A DNA stretch of 36,529 nt from assembly GCA_017617415.1 (NCBI GenBank), contig JAFZWH010000073.1, positions 1-36,529 on the forward strand, in the 5' to 3' direction. The DNA comes from Victivallales bacterium (GTDB taxonomy: Bacteria; Verrucomicrobiota; Lentisphaeria; Oligosphaerales; Oligosphaeraceae). Under the pieces are notes generated by a model. The model was not told the origin of the DNA. It saw only the letters and a list, made by a program, of their open reading frames with translations, and did not search any database. Within the stretch, counting starts at the first letter, position 1. Each line of letters opens with the position of its first letter. Below, one piece after another: positions 7,675 to 16,036 of this stretch. A program made the position numbers and the translations under genes.

Positions 7675-8913
7675 ATGAAGTCCATCTGCATACCATGTTC
7701 CGGTCCCGTCGAGGTCGGCGAATATCTGCCGATCATCGACCATCCGCTTTTCCAGCGCCTGCGGCACTGCCGTCAGCTGGGCTTGAACGACCTGATTTTC
7801 CCTGGTGCCCAGCATACGCGTTTCGAGCATGCCCTGGGCGTTTTGGCCCGCACTCGCCAAGCCGCTCGGATTCAGCATTTTGACTCCGACCAGCAACGCA
7901 CCTTGGAACTCTTCGCGTTGCTCCACGACCTGGGACACGGTCCCTGCTCCCACCAAGTCGAGCCCGTTCTCACGCAAAACCACCACCAGCGTGGTTTGCT
8001 CTGCCTGGAGCGCATGTCGGCGGCAATCCAGCCATGCGGTGGCTCCGTGGAACTCCTCCAACAGTTGCTGGCAGGTGAACATCCGCTCGGCACCTGGGTC
8101 AGCGACCGCAACCTCGGCACCGACAAACTGGATTACCTCGAACGTGACGCCTTCCATATTGGTTTCATCGGAATGCCGGACATCGCCACTATCCAACAAC
8201 AAACCATCGCTACTGGCAACATCTTGGCTCTCAATGAGAAATTCATTGAGGACGGCAAACGGCTTCAGAAATTCTACTCCTACCTCCACCAACATGGTTA
8301 CCTCAACAAGACGGCACTGGCCGCACAACGGCTGATGCAACGCGCACTCCAAGAGGAACTGCTCCTCGTGCCCGACCGAGCCGCCGCCGAGGAGGAAATC
8401 TGGGAACTCAATGACGCACAACTTTTCGCCTGGCTTGCCAAGGCAAAATCCAAACTCGCACGGCAACTCGCCGCACGATTGGCGAACCGCAGCCTTTACC
8501 GCACCTGCCTATGCATCAAACCAGATGGCTATGCGTATGTGGAAAATACTGTGGGCAAGCAGATTGTGGTCAAAGAGTGGTCCCGCGCAAAACTCCTGCA
8601 CTTCTCCCATACCATGCACTCGCTGGACCGCCTCCGCGACCTGGAGAACCGTCTGGCCGCCGCTGTCAAGCTCGCGCCTGGTGAAGTCGTTCTTGCCGCA
8701 ATGCCATACTTCACCAAATTGCTCCCGAAAGACCTTCGCATAGCAAACGGCGGGGCGGGAGACTATTGGCTCTTCGAGAAGGACCGTGACCATAAGGCAT
8801 CCCTCGAAAGCGATTATCTTCGCACGTTTGCCGTGCGCGTCGTCGTGCCGCCGGAATATCGCAAACGCCTCTCCGACAAGCCAGAAGCGCTCATGGAAAT
8901 CCTTGAGTCGTAA
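7675..8913 (+). CDS. HD-domain phosphohydrolase (dGTPase/SAMHD1-like)
   Basis: Probable metal-dependent phosphohydrolase. The 412-residue protein has the arrangement of the HD-superfamily group related to dGTPases and SAMHD1: HTRFEHALGV with His47/His52, the paired ligands LLHDLGH with His84-Asp85, GPCSHQ, and a downstream DKLDYLERDA with Asp153, which resembles the fourth metal-ligand region. The rest is helical, with a C-terminal region carrying CIKPDGYAYV. The natural substrate (a dNTP or another phosphate ester) is not readable. ATG 7675 is chosen; an in-frame TTG 7657 lies inside the heptamer repeats and is unlikely. There is no SD. The gene is separated from trmB by a 113-base gap and probably has its own promoter. 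Confidence 0.88.
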   Translation: MKSICIPCSGPVEVGEYLPIIDHPLFQRLRHCRQLGLNDLIFPGAQHTRFEHALGVLARTRQAARIQHFDSDQQRTLELFALLHDLGHGPCSHQVEPVLTQNHHQRGLLCLERMSAAIQPCGGSVELLQQLLAGEHPLGTWVSDRNLGTDKLDYLERDAFHIGFIGMPDIATIQQQTIATGNILALNEKFIEDGKRLQKFYSYLHQHGYLNKTALAAQRLMQRALQEELLLVPDRAAAEEEIWELNDAQLFAWLAKAKSKLARQLAARLANRSLYRTCLCIKPDGYAYVENTVGKQIVVKEWSRAKLLHFSHTMHSLDRLRDLENRLAAAVKLAPGEVVLAAMPYFTKLLPKDLRIANGGAGDYWLFEKDRDHKASLESDYLRTFAVRVVVPPEYRKRLSDKPEALMEILES

Positions 8914-8923
8914 TCCTATACTA

Positions 8924-8957
8924 CGAGTATATGGGAATCCTCGGGAAGTAATACTCG
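8924..8957. terminator. Possible inverted repeat between converging genes
   Basis: CGAGTAT (8924-8930) and ATACTCG (8951-8957) are perfectly complementary but separated by 20 nt. The pair lies in the 84-base gap between the HD gene and the oppositely oriented secreted protein, where a bidirectional terminator would be expected. The stem is short and the loop long. Confidence 0.2.
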
Positions 8958-8997
8958 AATCATATCATTCGGGGTAATTATCCACCCAACGGCAGAT

Positions 8998-9651
8998 TTA
9001 CCACTTCACACACACGAGTGGCAACTCCTTCGACAGCAATTCCGGCAAAGACAGTTGCCACTTGCGGCGCAACGGTCCGTCCGCCTGGCCAGTGGAATCC
9101 TCATGAATGGGCGATGGCACGGTGATCGTCAGGATCAGCTGAAAGCCACCCAGCAATTCCGCCAGTCGCGCAGCGTGGTCGGGGTTCACCGCTTCACGCA
9201 TCTCATCCGAAGGCATCGCCAGCTCCAGCTGTCCGCCGTCACTCGGATTTTCGGAGCGCGTATAATGAAATGCCCCGAAGGCGCCGCTCTCCAAAGCGAC
9301 CGGAGCATCCAGCGCCACCACAGAGAACTCCACCCGTTGGCTATTTTCCAACTGAAAACGCGCGTAATTCTCCACATACACCCCACGAATGCCGGAGAAT
9401 TGCCGACGCACTGCCGCCTCGTCAAGCACTCCACCATTGGGGGTTGCATTCACGCGACTGGACACCGCGCGCTGCAGACCTGTCAGCAGCCCTGCCGCAG
9501 CATTGGGTATCTCATAGACGTAGGATGCTTTGAGACCGCCAGATTGTTCCAGGACCAGAGATTGTTCAATGGTCACGCCTGGCGACCGCAACGCCCCAAA
9601 AATAAGCAGCGCGGACCAAATCATCCAGAGGCGATGAGGGTGAAGAATCAT
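8998..9651 (-). CDS. Secreted protein of unknown function
   Basis: I do not recognise a family. From ATG at 9651 (reverse strand) the 217-residue product begins with a signal-peptide-like segment (basic MILHPHR, hydrophobic LWMIWSALLIFGAL, then a Ser-Pro-Gly turn), suggesting export. The mature part is alpha/beta-like, with LVLEQSGGLKASYVYEIP near its start and repeated beta-prone stretches. There are no cysteines before the final CVKW and no catalytic motif. An upstream in-frame ATG (9696) would add 15 residues before the signal. It is one of only two minus-strand genes here. The opposite-strand open frame at 9055-9693 is His/Arg/Gln-rich and looks like a shadow. It could be a lipid-binding or envelope-associated protein, but this is a guess. 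Confidence 0.7.
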   Translation of the reverse strand: MILHPHRLWMIWSALLIFGALRSPGVTIEQSLVLEQSGGLKASYVYEIPNAAAGLLTGLQRAVSSRVNATPNGGVLDEAAVRRQFSGIRGVYVENYARFQLENSQRVEFSVVALDAPVALESGAFGAFHYTRSENPSDGGQLELAMPSDEMREAVNPDHAARLAELLGGFQLILTITVPSPIHEDSTGQADGPLRRKWQLSLPELLSKELPLVCVKW

Positions 9652-9721
9652 AACGAGGTTTATATTAGGATGTTTCGCGTGCATTTTACATAACATAATC
9701 GCATTTCTGCGATCCGCTTCT

Positions 9722-10690
9722 ATGAATCATGCTTCCGAATCATCTTCCGTCTCTGCAAAATTCGGGCTGCTTTTAGCCGTGCTGGGCATTCTTGCTTTCA
9801 GCACCATCGAATTGGCTTGCAAGGTCCTGCGCCAAAGAGTCGAGGCCGCCGATGGGGTCCCCATTGATGGTTTTTTGATGTGTTTCCTGAGATTTTTCTT
9901 CGCTGGAATCGTCCTCGTCGCCATTTTCTATCCCGCCGCCCGACGACGCGGCGGGCGCCTCCAGGCGCATGACTTGGTGGTGTTCTTTGCCAACGGCTTG
10001 ACCTGCGTCACCATCTCCATCTCGCTTTATCAGTTCGCCCTGCCCTGTTTCCACAACGCCTCGTCAGCCGCCGTCGTCTTCAGCTCCAATGCGCTCTTCA
10101 CCATCATCTTCGCGCGGTTCATCAACGGCGAGTCCTGGAGCCTTCGGAAATGGCTCGCGATGGCTCTTGGCATTTGCGGTATCCTCTGCTTCTTCTTCGA
10201 AGCGGGACGGCCAAATGGTCAAATCGGACTGGGACTGCTTTTGATGGCCGCAGCCGCGCTCACTTTCGCCCTGAGCGTATGCATCACCCGACGCGTGGTC
10301 GCCCGATACGGTGCCGGAATGCTGATGGGCGTCTCGTCTCTGATCGGTTCGATGTTGGTGCTGCCCATGGCGTTCTGGAAATATCAGCCAGGCGAACTGG
10401 CCTCCTGCTTGGTCGGGTGGCGAGAACTCGCATTCGTCATCCTCGTCGGCACCATTGTGGGGTATTTGCTCTACTACGGGTCAATGAAATACATCTCCGC
10501 CTATCTGGCATCCATGACTTTCCTCCTCAAGCCCATCTTTGCCTGCCTGCTGGGCTGCTGCATCGCCGGGGAGAAAATGAACGTTTGGACCATCACTGGA
10601 ACCGTCGTCATTGTCTGTTCACTCATGGTCACCAGTCTTCCCGCCCGCCATTCGAGGACGGCGGCACCCTCGGAGGAATCCGCAAAATGA
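9722..10690 (+). CDS. EamA/DMT-superfamily transporter
   Basis: Integral membrane protein of the drug/metabolite transporter superfamily. The 322 residues contain about ten hydrophobic helices in two repeated EamA halves. The first half runs from FGLLLAVLGILAFSTIELA to the ICGILCFFFEAG helix, the second from GLGLLLMAAAALTFALSV to the VVIVCSLMV helix. Such proteins export or import small metabolites (amino acids, nucleobases, sugars); the substrate is not evident. The stop overlaps the start of the next gene (ATGA, 10687-10690), so the transporter is translationally coupled to a nucleoside-phosphorylase-like protein. That makes a nucleoside- or base-like substrate an attractive guess. Start ATG 9722 has no SD. 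Confidence 0.9.
   Translation: MNHASESSSVSAKFGLLLAVLGILAFSTIELACKVLRQRVEAADGVPIDGFLMCFLRFFFAGIVLVAIFYPAARRRGGRLQAHDLVVFFANGLTCVTISISLYQFALPCFHNASSAAVVFSSNALFTIIFARFINGESWSLRKWLAMALGICGILCFFFEAGRPNGQIGLGLLLMAAAALTFALSVCITRRVVARYGAGMLMGVSSLIGSMLVLPMAFWKYQPGELASCLVGWRELAFVILVGTIVGYLLYYGSMKYISAYLASMTFLLKPIFACLLGCCIAGEKMNVWTITGTVVIVCSLMVTSLPARHSRTAAPSEESAK
10672..10676 (+). promoter_or_regulatory. Shine-Dalgarno for the PNP-like gene
   Basis: GGAGG inside the last codons of the transporter gene, 10 nt before ATG 10687. It supports that start and coupled translation with the transporter. Confidence 0.7.
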
Positions 10691-11676
10691 CTCTCACCCA
10701 CGCCAATTTCAACGACGTGGCACGCCAGACCGCCCAACAGCTTGCGGAGCATTTTACCGACTGGACTCCGCCACGCTTCTTTCTCCATTGCCGCGGCGGA
10801 TTCGATTTAAACGGACTCTTTGATGACCCTCCGCAAACGCTTCCCTTGAAGGCACTCGCGGAATTCCCGGAAACACCTGATGCAGACGGCAGTACACCAC
10901 AATTGCTCTATGGAAATTGTCATGAATTGTCCGTTCTTGTCCAGACCGGGTCATGGCGACTGGCGGATGGGCATGGACTGCTTCCGGAACTTCTTCCCAT
11001 CGCCATCGCCCGTGCCGCCGGCATTTCGAATGCAGTGTTCATCGACTGCGCCCTAAGCCTGAACCCAGACCTCAAGGCGGGGCACTGGGGAATGCTCACC
11101 GATTTCATTAATGGCTTTGCCTTCTCTCCCCTGGACGGCCTGCACCATCTGCTCGACCACCCTTTCCCAAATCTGGCGGAGACTTTAAATCAATTCCAAA
11201 ACTCTGAGATTATCAACGCATTAGGTGGTATTGGCGAAACGCCTATGCTCTGCACTTTCCTGGGGCGGCCAGGCTTTCATCTTTTTACCCCTGCCGAAAT
11301 CAAAGTTGCCCATGCGCAAGGTGCCGACTTCATAGGACATGACTTGCCATTGTTGCTCACCTTCGCCCACGCAATGGGCCTGCGCGTCTCCAGCCTGGTG
11401 CTGGCCGGCGCTCAGGTGGCCCCCGGCGAACACGCCCATCGGCTTGGGCACCAAGATTTCTTGGAAACCGCGCACTTCCGCTCTTCCCAGCTCACCCGTG
11501 CAATGCGCCACGCTTTCGCCGAAATCGAACACCGCCCGCAGGACGAATCGGAGACCGCCGCCGTCCCGACGGAGACCTGTTCTTCTGACGCACCGGACGC
11601 GGACGAACTGCTGGCTGCCAGCATCCGCCGTGCCGCCACCCGCACCTCGCCGTTGTCCATTTACCTGAAAAAGTAG
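10687..11676 (+). CDS. Divergent purine nucleoside phosphorylase-like protein
   Basis: The fold is recognisable as the trimeric PNP/MTAP family: LNPDLKAGHWGMLTDFINGFAFSPL matches the conserved NPDFKPGDLMLITDHINxxGxNPL region when read in short blocks, and GRPGFHLFTPAEIK then GADFIGHD parallel GPSFETPAEIR and GADAVGMS. The active-site positions differ, however. The phosphate-loop GSGLG is HCRGGFD. The GRxHxYEGH region is GSWRLADGH (residues 88-96). The Glu of SFETP is absent (residues 195-202 PGFHLFTP). GMS is GHD (217-219). The base-binding Asn of VTN is replaced (LAGAQ, about 239-243). Length 329 aa includes an acidic C-terminal tail of about 40 residues. It may act on an unusual substrate or be a non-enzymatic paralogue. 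It overlaps the transporter gene by 4 bases. Confidence 0.72.
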   Translation: MTLTHANFNDVARQTAQQLAEHFTDWTPPRFFLHCRGGFDLNGLFDDPPQTLPLKALAEFPETPDADGSTPQLLYGNCHELSVLVQTGSWRLADGHGLLPELLPIAIARAAGISNAVFIDCALSLNPDLKAGHWGMLTDFINGFAFSPLDGLHHLLDHPFPNLAETLNQFQNSEIINALGGIGETPMLCTFLGRPGFHLFTPAEIKVAHAQGADFIGHDLPLLLTFAHAMGLRVSSLVLAGAQVAPGEHAHRLGHQDFLETAHFRSSQLTRAMRHAFAEIEHRPQDESETAAVPTETCSSDAPDADELLAASIRRAATRTSPLSIYLKK

Positions 11677-11703
11677 TTGTCCTGCCATTCTCTGCATTCA
11701 CCC

Positions 11704-14148
11704 ATGCAAACCACCATCCGCATTCTCCTTCTGATTGTCCTGCTCGGAATCTCCCTGCCGTCGGTTTCCGCCCCTGTGGACCCCGCCCGCCACGCCTGGA
11801 TGAAAGGCTACGAGGCGATGACACTGGCGGAACAGGAGGAAAAGGACCACGCCGACCTGGCCGCGCTGCGCCACTATGAGCAGGCGCTTCAGATATTCGA
11901 GCAGGTCCACCATGATTACCCGGAGTGGAATGTCTCCATCATTCAATACCGCATCGAATACTGCCAAAAGAAAATAGCGGACATCAAAGAGCAGAACCGC
12001 CAAAATACCGCCTTCCTCTCTCGGGAAGACCTCATCGCTCAGTTGGCAACTGCCAACGCCGAATTGCAGACCGCCCGCGAGCGTACGTCAGTTTTGGAAA
12101 CCCAGTTGCGCGAGACCCGCGAGGCGCTACAACTCGCCCGCGCCGAAGCCGCCGCGCAGACCGCGAACGAGGAGAACCTCCGTATTCTGCGCGGAGACCG
12201 CGAGGTCCTCACCGCGCAGGTCCAGAAACTCACCGCACAGCTTGCCACCGCCCAGGAGGATCTCCGCAAAAACGCTATTGCCGTACAAAGCCGTGCCGAG
12301 ACCGACGAGATAAAACGCCAACTTGAGGTGGCACGCACGCAACTTGAGCAGACCAGCCGAATCCTTGAGCAGACTGCCACCGCACGCGATGCTCTTCTTC
12401 AACAAACCCAGCGCGAGACCCAGTGGCACAATATGGCCACTGAACAAATCGACGCGCTTCGCGCCCAGCTTGCCGCCAGCCAGCAGAAAGCCGAGGAAGC
12501 CGCCAGTCAAGTGGAAGAGCTGCGCCAGACCCTCCAGCTGCAGAATGCCACTCCGGAGACACTCGCCGCAATCAATGACGACCAGGCCACGCCCGCGCAA
12601 TTGCGTGCCAAACTCGGTGCCAGGGAAAGCGAACTCCAGAATGCACAGATGGAACTACTCAATGTCCGGCGCCGGCTGATGCAAATCGAGGAGACCGCCG
12701 CCACCCAGCTTCAGGAACTAACCGACCTGCGTCGGCGTTTCGCAGCCAACAGCCAAGCCGCCGCCGAACAGCTCGCCAACGCCGAATCCACGCGCCAGAA
12801 GAACGACCTCCTAACTGCACAAATTTCTGAATTGCAACAGACCGTCGATTCACAGCGGGAACTCCTGGCCAAGTTGGAGACCACCGCCAGCCAGAACGAA
12901 CAACGCGCGGCAACCGCAGAGGCGCGCATTCTCGCATTGCAAGGCCAGTTGGACGCGGCCACCAAGGCGCGCGAAGGCATCAGCGCCAACGCCGAGGACC
13001 TTGAGGAAAATCTGCGTCGCAGCCAAGCCGAAATCGCCGCTCTCAAGCACCAGACCGAATTGGATGCGCAGACGCTCGCAACGGCTCAGCGAACAATCCA
13101 AGACTTGCAGGAACGCATTGACGAACTGATGAAGAGCGAGAAGCCCGAGGAGGCAGTCAAAGCCGCCGAGAAGGTTTGGATGGCACAACTTCAAGACCTG
13201 CGCAATCAACTGGAGACTTCCACCCACAAGCAGCACGAGCTGGAAGTCGCCCTCATCAAGCGTGAAAACGAGAAGAACGCTTTGGCCGAGGCACTGCGAG
13301 AGCAGGAAAAAACCGCCGAACGCCAAAAGGCCATGCTCATTGCCGAACAACGACGGGCAGACACGGCTGAACAACAAAGGGCGTTGTTGGCCGAACAGCA
13401 AAATCCGGTCACGCCAGAACCGCTGAAACCGAAGGATAGCGTGGAGTCCCAGCCCGCGGAAATCCCTTCAAATGCCATCCAGACCGTTGCCGCCCAGACC
13501 GCCACTGTGCTGTCGCGGCAGGATGCCATCATCCTCCGAGGCTATCTCAGGCAAGGCGTGGATGCCGAGCGGGCCGGCAAGCGAGAGTCCGCCCAATGGA
13601 ACTACGAGCAGGCGTTGGCAATCCAGCCGGAGAATCCCACTGCGCTCAAGCGCCTTGGCGTACTGGCATACCAGCGCAATGACTTCCCTGAAGCCGCCAG
13701 ATACCTCACCGCCGCATTCCGGCAAAACCCGGATGACCAAGACATTCTCCTGTCACTCGGCTTCACCATGCTACAGCTCCGCGAGCCTCAGTGGGCACTG
13801 GCCTATCTCGCCCGCGCCAACGCCCTCAGACCGCAGGACTTCCAGACGGCGAAGCTCTTCGGCAACGCGCTCAGTTCCATGAAATGGCGAGATGCCGCCG
13901 TGAAGCAGCTCACCCGTACCCTTGAACTCCAGCCTTCCGACGCCGAAACCGCCATGACCCTGGCGATGCTCCAGATGACCCGTTCCTCTGAAACGGAAGT
14001 AGAAGCCCAACGCGATCCTGTTCACCAAGAGGCGCTGAAGCGCCTCGCCGCCGCCCAGCGCAAACAAGCCCTGGAGTGGTACCGCAAGGCAGTCGAGAAT
14101 GGCGCCCAGGCAGACCCGCAACTGGAGAAGGAACTCCAAAGACCATAA
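11704..14148 (+). CDS. Secreted coiled-coil/TPR protein
   Basis: The 814-residue product begins with a signal peptide (MQTTIRILLLIVLLGISLPSVSA, cleavage near residue 23-25). A short helical TPR-like unit follows (ALRHYEQALQIFEQV, residues about 58-72). Residues about 100-575 are a nearly continuous coiled coil rich in Gln, Glu, Ala, Leu and Arg, with repeated AQL, ELQ and TAE words. After a Pro-rich linker (PVTPEPLKPKD), about residues 605-750 hold TPR units: AQWNYEQALAIQPENPTALKRLG, in pieces, then EAARYLTAAFRQNP and WALAYLARANALRP, and a C-terminal ALEWYRKAVENGA. It is probably a periplasmic or envelope scaffold; no enzyme domain is seen. The start is ATG 11704 rather than the upstream TTG 11677, because the signal peptide begins there. 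Confidence 0.82.
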   Translation: MQTTIRILLLIVLLGISLPSVSAPVDPARHAWMKGYEAMTLAEQEEKDHADLAALRHYEQALQIFEQVHHDYPEWNVSIIQYRIEYCQKKIADIKEQNRQNTAFLSREDLIAQLATANAELQTARERTSVLETQLRETREALQLARAEAAAQTANEENLRILRGDREVLTAQVQKLTAQLATAQEDLRKNAIAVQSRAETDEIKRQLEVARTQLEQTSRILEQTATARDALLQQTQRETQWHNMATEQIDALRAQLAASQQKAEEAASQVEELRQTLQLQNATPETLAAINDDQATPAQLRAKLGARESELQNAQMELLNVRRRLMQIEETAATQLQELTDLRRRFAANSQAAAEQLANAESTRQKNDLLTAQISELQQTVDSQRELLAKLETTASQNEQRAATAEARILALQGQLDAATKAREGISANAEDLEENLRRSQAEIAALKHQTELDAQTLATAQRTIQDLQERIDELMKSEKPEEAVKAAEKVWMAQLQDLRNQLETSTHKQHELEVALIKRENEKNALAEALREQEKTAERQKAMLIAEQRRADTAEQQRALLAEQQNPVTPEPLKPKDSVESQPAEIPSNAIQTVAAQTATVLSRQDAIILRGYLRQGVDAERAGKRESAQWNYEQALAIQPENPTALKRLGVLAYQRNDFPEAARYLTAAFRQNPDDQDILLSLGFTMLQLREPQWALAYLARANALRPQDFQTAKLFGNALSSMKWRDAAVKQLTRTLELQPSDAETAMTLAMLQMTRSSETEVEAQRDPVHQEALKRLAAAQRKQALEWYRKAVENGAQADPQLEKELQRP

Positions 14149-14172
14149 GGTTCCACCACTTGTTTCATATCC

Positions 14173-15243
14173 ATGAAAGTCACCATAGTCATACCCATTC
14201 TGCTAATCATCACGCTGTTCTCTCTTTCCGCGATGGATGCAGAGGTGAGCCGCTACTACGACCTCGCCAAGCAGTTCGAGGTCACCGAGCGCGCCACACC
14301 CCCCAAATGGGCAACCCGCTCCAAGCCACCGCTGTTCCGCATCGCCTGGCTCACCGACCTGCATATCACCAACATCGAATCCACCAAAATCAACCACGAC
14401 GCGTTTGTGTATGTTCGGGATGTCCTCAAGCCGGATGCGGTGGCCATTACCGGAGACAACATCGGTACCAACCCACGCCCCTTCAAGGGCGCCACTCCCA
14501 CACTGCAACGTCAGCAGGACTTCAAGACCATGCTCAAGAAGGCGTTTGGTGACCTCCCATGTTGGGTCATCCCCGGAGACAATTGGCCTCAGGACTTCAA
14601 CAAGGTCTTCGGCGCCACCCACTACAGCTTCGATTTCGGTGGCTTCCATTTTATCTTCAATACCGTGGATGTCGTCGGCAAAAGAGACGGCTGCGCCCGA
14701 TTCTCTGAAACCACCTGGAATTGGCTCCGGAGCGACCTGGCTGCCCACGCCAGCCAGCCCGTCGTTTATCTCCAGCACGAAACCTGCCTCCCGCCATCCT
14801 TCTTGGACGCCAATGCGCTCGTCGAACTCTTCAATCAGACGCCGCAGCTGGTGCTTGCGCTCGCCGGACACCTCCACCTCGACCTCGAGTTCACCTCCAG
14901 ACACTGGGCGCAGTGGGACGGACCATCCATCGGGCGAAGCCATCGCCCTGGCTTCAAGCTTCTCTCCTTCTATCCCGACCAAATCGTCGCAACCAGCATT
15001 GAGTGGGACAATGAAACAAAAGCCTTCCGCCCTGTGAATAAATTTCAGCGGGTGAAGATTGCGGAGAACCTGCGGGCTGGTTTACATGCGCTAAAACCCG
15101 ACGAGGGCGCTGTCGGATACTCCGAACTGCCGCCTGCCCCGCGGACGCTGGACACCCAGCTTGACGCATTGGAGCCCACCATTATGCAGAATGTGAAATC
15201 CTTTGGTCTGCGTTATGCAGTCCAGTGTTTTATTTCGGAGTAA
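14173..15243 (+). CDS. Secreted calcineurin-like metallophosphoesterase
   Basis: Predicted exported phosphoesterase of 356 residues. The signal peptide is MKVTIVIPILLIITLFSLSA followed by MDAE. The metal-binding blocks appear in order: DLH (Asp62, His64), GDN (Asp95, Asn96), PGDNWP around residues 134-139, His202 in LQHET, and GHLH (His233, His235). The third block normally reads GNHD/E; here it is PGDNWP, so the catalytic histidine of that block is replaced or shifted and activity could be altered. Substrate could be a nucleotide, phosphodiester or phosphoprotein. It lies 24 nt after the coiled-coil/TPR gene and 4 nt before the DNA-binding/EIIA gene, suggesting a common transcript. No SD is seen. 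Confidence 0.85.
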   Translation: MKVTIVIPILLIITLFSLSAMDAEVSRYYDLAKQFEVTERATPPKWATRSKPPLFRIAWLTDLHITNIESTKINHDAFVYVRDVLKPDAVAITGDNIGTNPRPFKGATPTLQRQQDFKTMLKKAFGDLPCWVIPGDNWPQDFNKVFGATHYSFDFGGFHFIFNTVDVVGKRDGCARFSETTWNWLRSDLAAHASQPVVYLQHETCLPPSFLDANALVELFNQTPQLVLALAGHLHLDLEFTSRHWAQWDGPSIGRSHRPGFKLLSFYPDQIVATSIEWDNETKAFRPVNKFQRVKIAENLRAGLHALKPDEGAVGYSELPPAPRTLDTQLDALEPTIMQNVKSFGLRYAVQCFISE

Positions 15244-15247
15244 CACC

Positions 15248-15916
15248 ATGCCGGTCAAATTGCTGAATCTCGCCGATGCCGCGCAGTTCCTCTTGATGGA
15301 CGAGAAGGTGCTGCGCTCAATGGCAATGGCCGGCGAAGTCCCCTCGGTCATGCAAGGCGCGCGTCTGATGTTCGAGCGCGAAGAGCTGGACAACTGGTAC
15401 ACCAACCGCCTCCTGCATCACCAGCCGCTCAAACAACTGGCACACCCCCCCGCCCAAGAGGTCCTGAACCTGGCGGACTTCTGCCGGCTGGAAACCATGG
15501 AGACGGCTTTGGAGGGACGAACCAAGCCTGCTGTCCTAAAATCGCTCACCGCATTGGCGGAACGCTCCGGATTGCTCTACGACCCCGCAGAGTTCTTGGA
15601 GAATCTGCGCCAGCGCGAGGAGATAGCATCCACTGCAATGGCAGAGGGCGTCGCGCTTGTCCATCCGGAGAACCGCGATGAATTTCTCTGCGAGGACACC
15701 TTTGTCTGCATCGCAAAGGCGCGGACTCCGGTTTTCTTCGGCGAAGAGAACGGCGGGGCAACGGATCTCTTCTTCGTCATCGCGGGACCAGACAGCGAAC
15801 TGCACTTGCGGCTGCTTTCACGGATCTGCACGCTTATCGCCACCACTCCGATTCTGGCGCAGCTGCGCGAGGCGACCACCCCGGAAGAGATGCTCGCCGC
15901 CGTGCAGGAAAAGTAA
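15248..15916 (+). CDS. DNA-binding (excisionase/MerR-like) domain fused to PTS EIIA domain
   Basis: The 222-residue protein has two parts. Residues about 1-55 look like an excisionase-type winged helix (LNLADAAQFLLMDEKVLRSMA, in pieces, then GEVPSVMQGARLMFEREELDNWY), the helix-turn-helix layout used by many small DNA-binding proteins. Residues about 75-222 match a PtsN/fructose-type EIIA domain: KPAVLKSLTALAERSG, the GVALVHP segment with the likely phospho-acceptor His139, FFGEENGGATDLFFVIAGPD, and a terminal LREATTPEEMLAAV. This points to a regulator controlled by phosphorylation rather than sugar transport; no EIIB or EIIC gene is nearby. ATG 15248 is preceded by GGAG (15237-15240), overlapping the end of the metallophosphoesterase gene. 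Confidence 0.87.
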   Translation: MPVKLLNLADAAQFLLMDEKVLRSMAMAGEVPSVMQGARLMFEREELDNWYTNRLLHHQPLKQLAHPPAQEVLNLADFCRLETMETALEGRTKPAVLKSLTALAERSGLLYDPAEFLENLRQREEIASTAMAEGVALVHPENRDEFLCEDTFVCIAKARTPVFFGEENGGATDLFFVIAGPDSELHLRLLSRICTLIATTPILAQLREATTPEEMLAAVQEK

Positions 15917-15957
15917 TGTATTGCACAGACTACTACGGTGTCGAAAAATATTCTACG

Positions 15958-15975
15958 CGCCCGCACGGGCGGGCG
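15958..15975 (+). terminator. GC-rich hairpin upstream of glyS
   Basis: CGCCCGC-ACGG-GCGGGCG gives a perfect 7-bp GC stem with a 4-nt loop, 41 nt after the EIIA-gene stop. No U-tract follows. It probably separates the preceding transcript from glyS. The rest of the 120-base gap is AT-rich, with TATATT at 15989-15994, a possible -10 element for glyS. Confidence 0.45.
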
Positions 15976-16036
15976 AGAGAATAGAAGATATATTACTTTG
16001 TTTTCACTTTCGTTCAACCAACCATCATCCCTAACC

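Noticed and set aside
9055-9693. Plus-strand open frame opposite the orphan secreted protein
   Set aside because: The product is rich in His, Arg and Gln and lacks a signal peptide or domain. The minus-strand frame has a plausible signal peptide and protein-like composition, so I kept that one.
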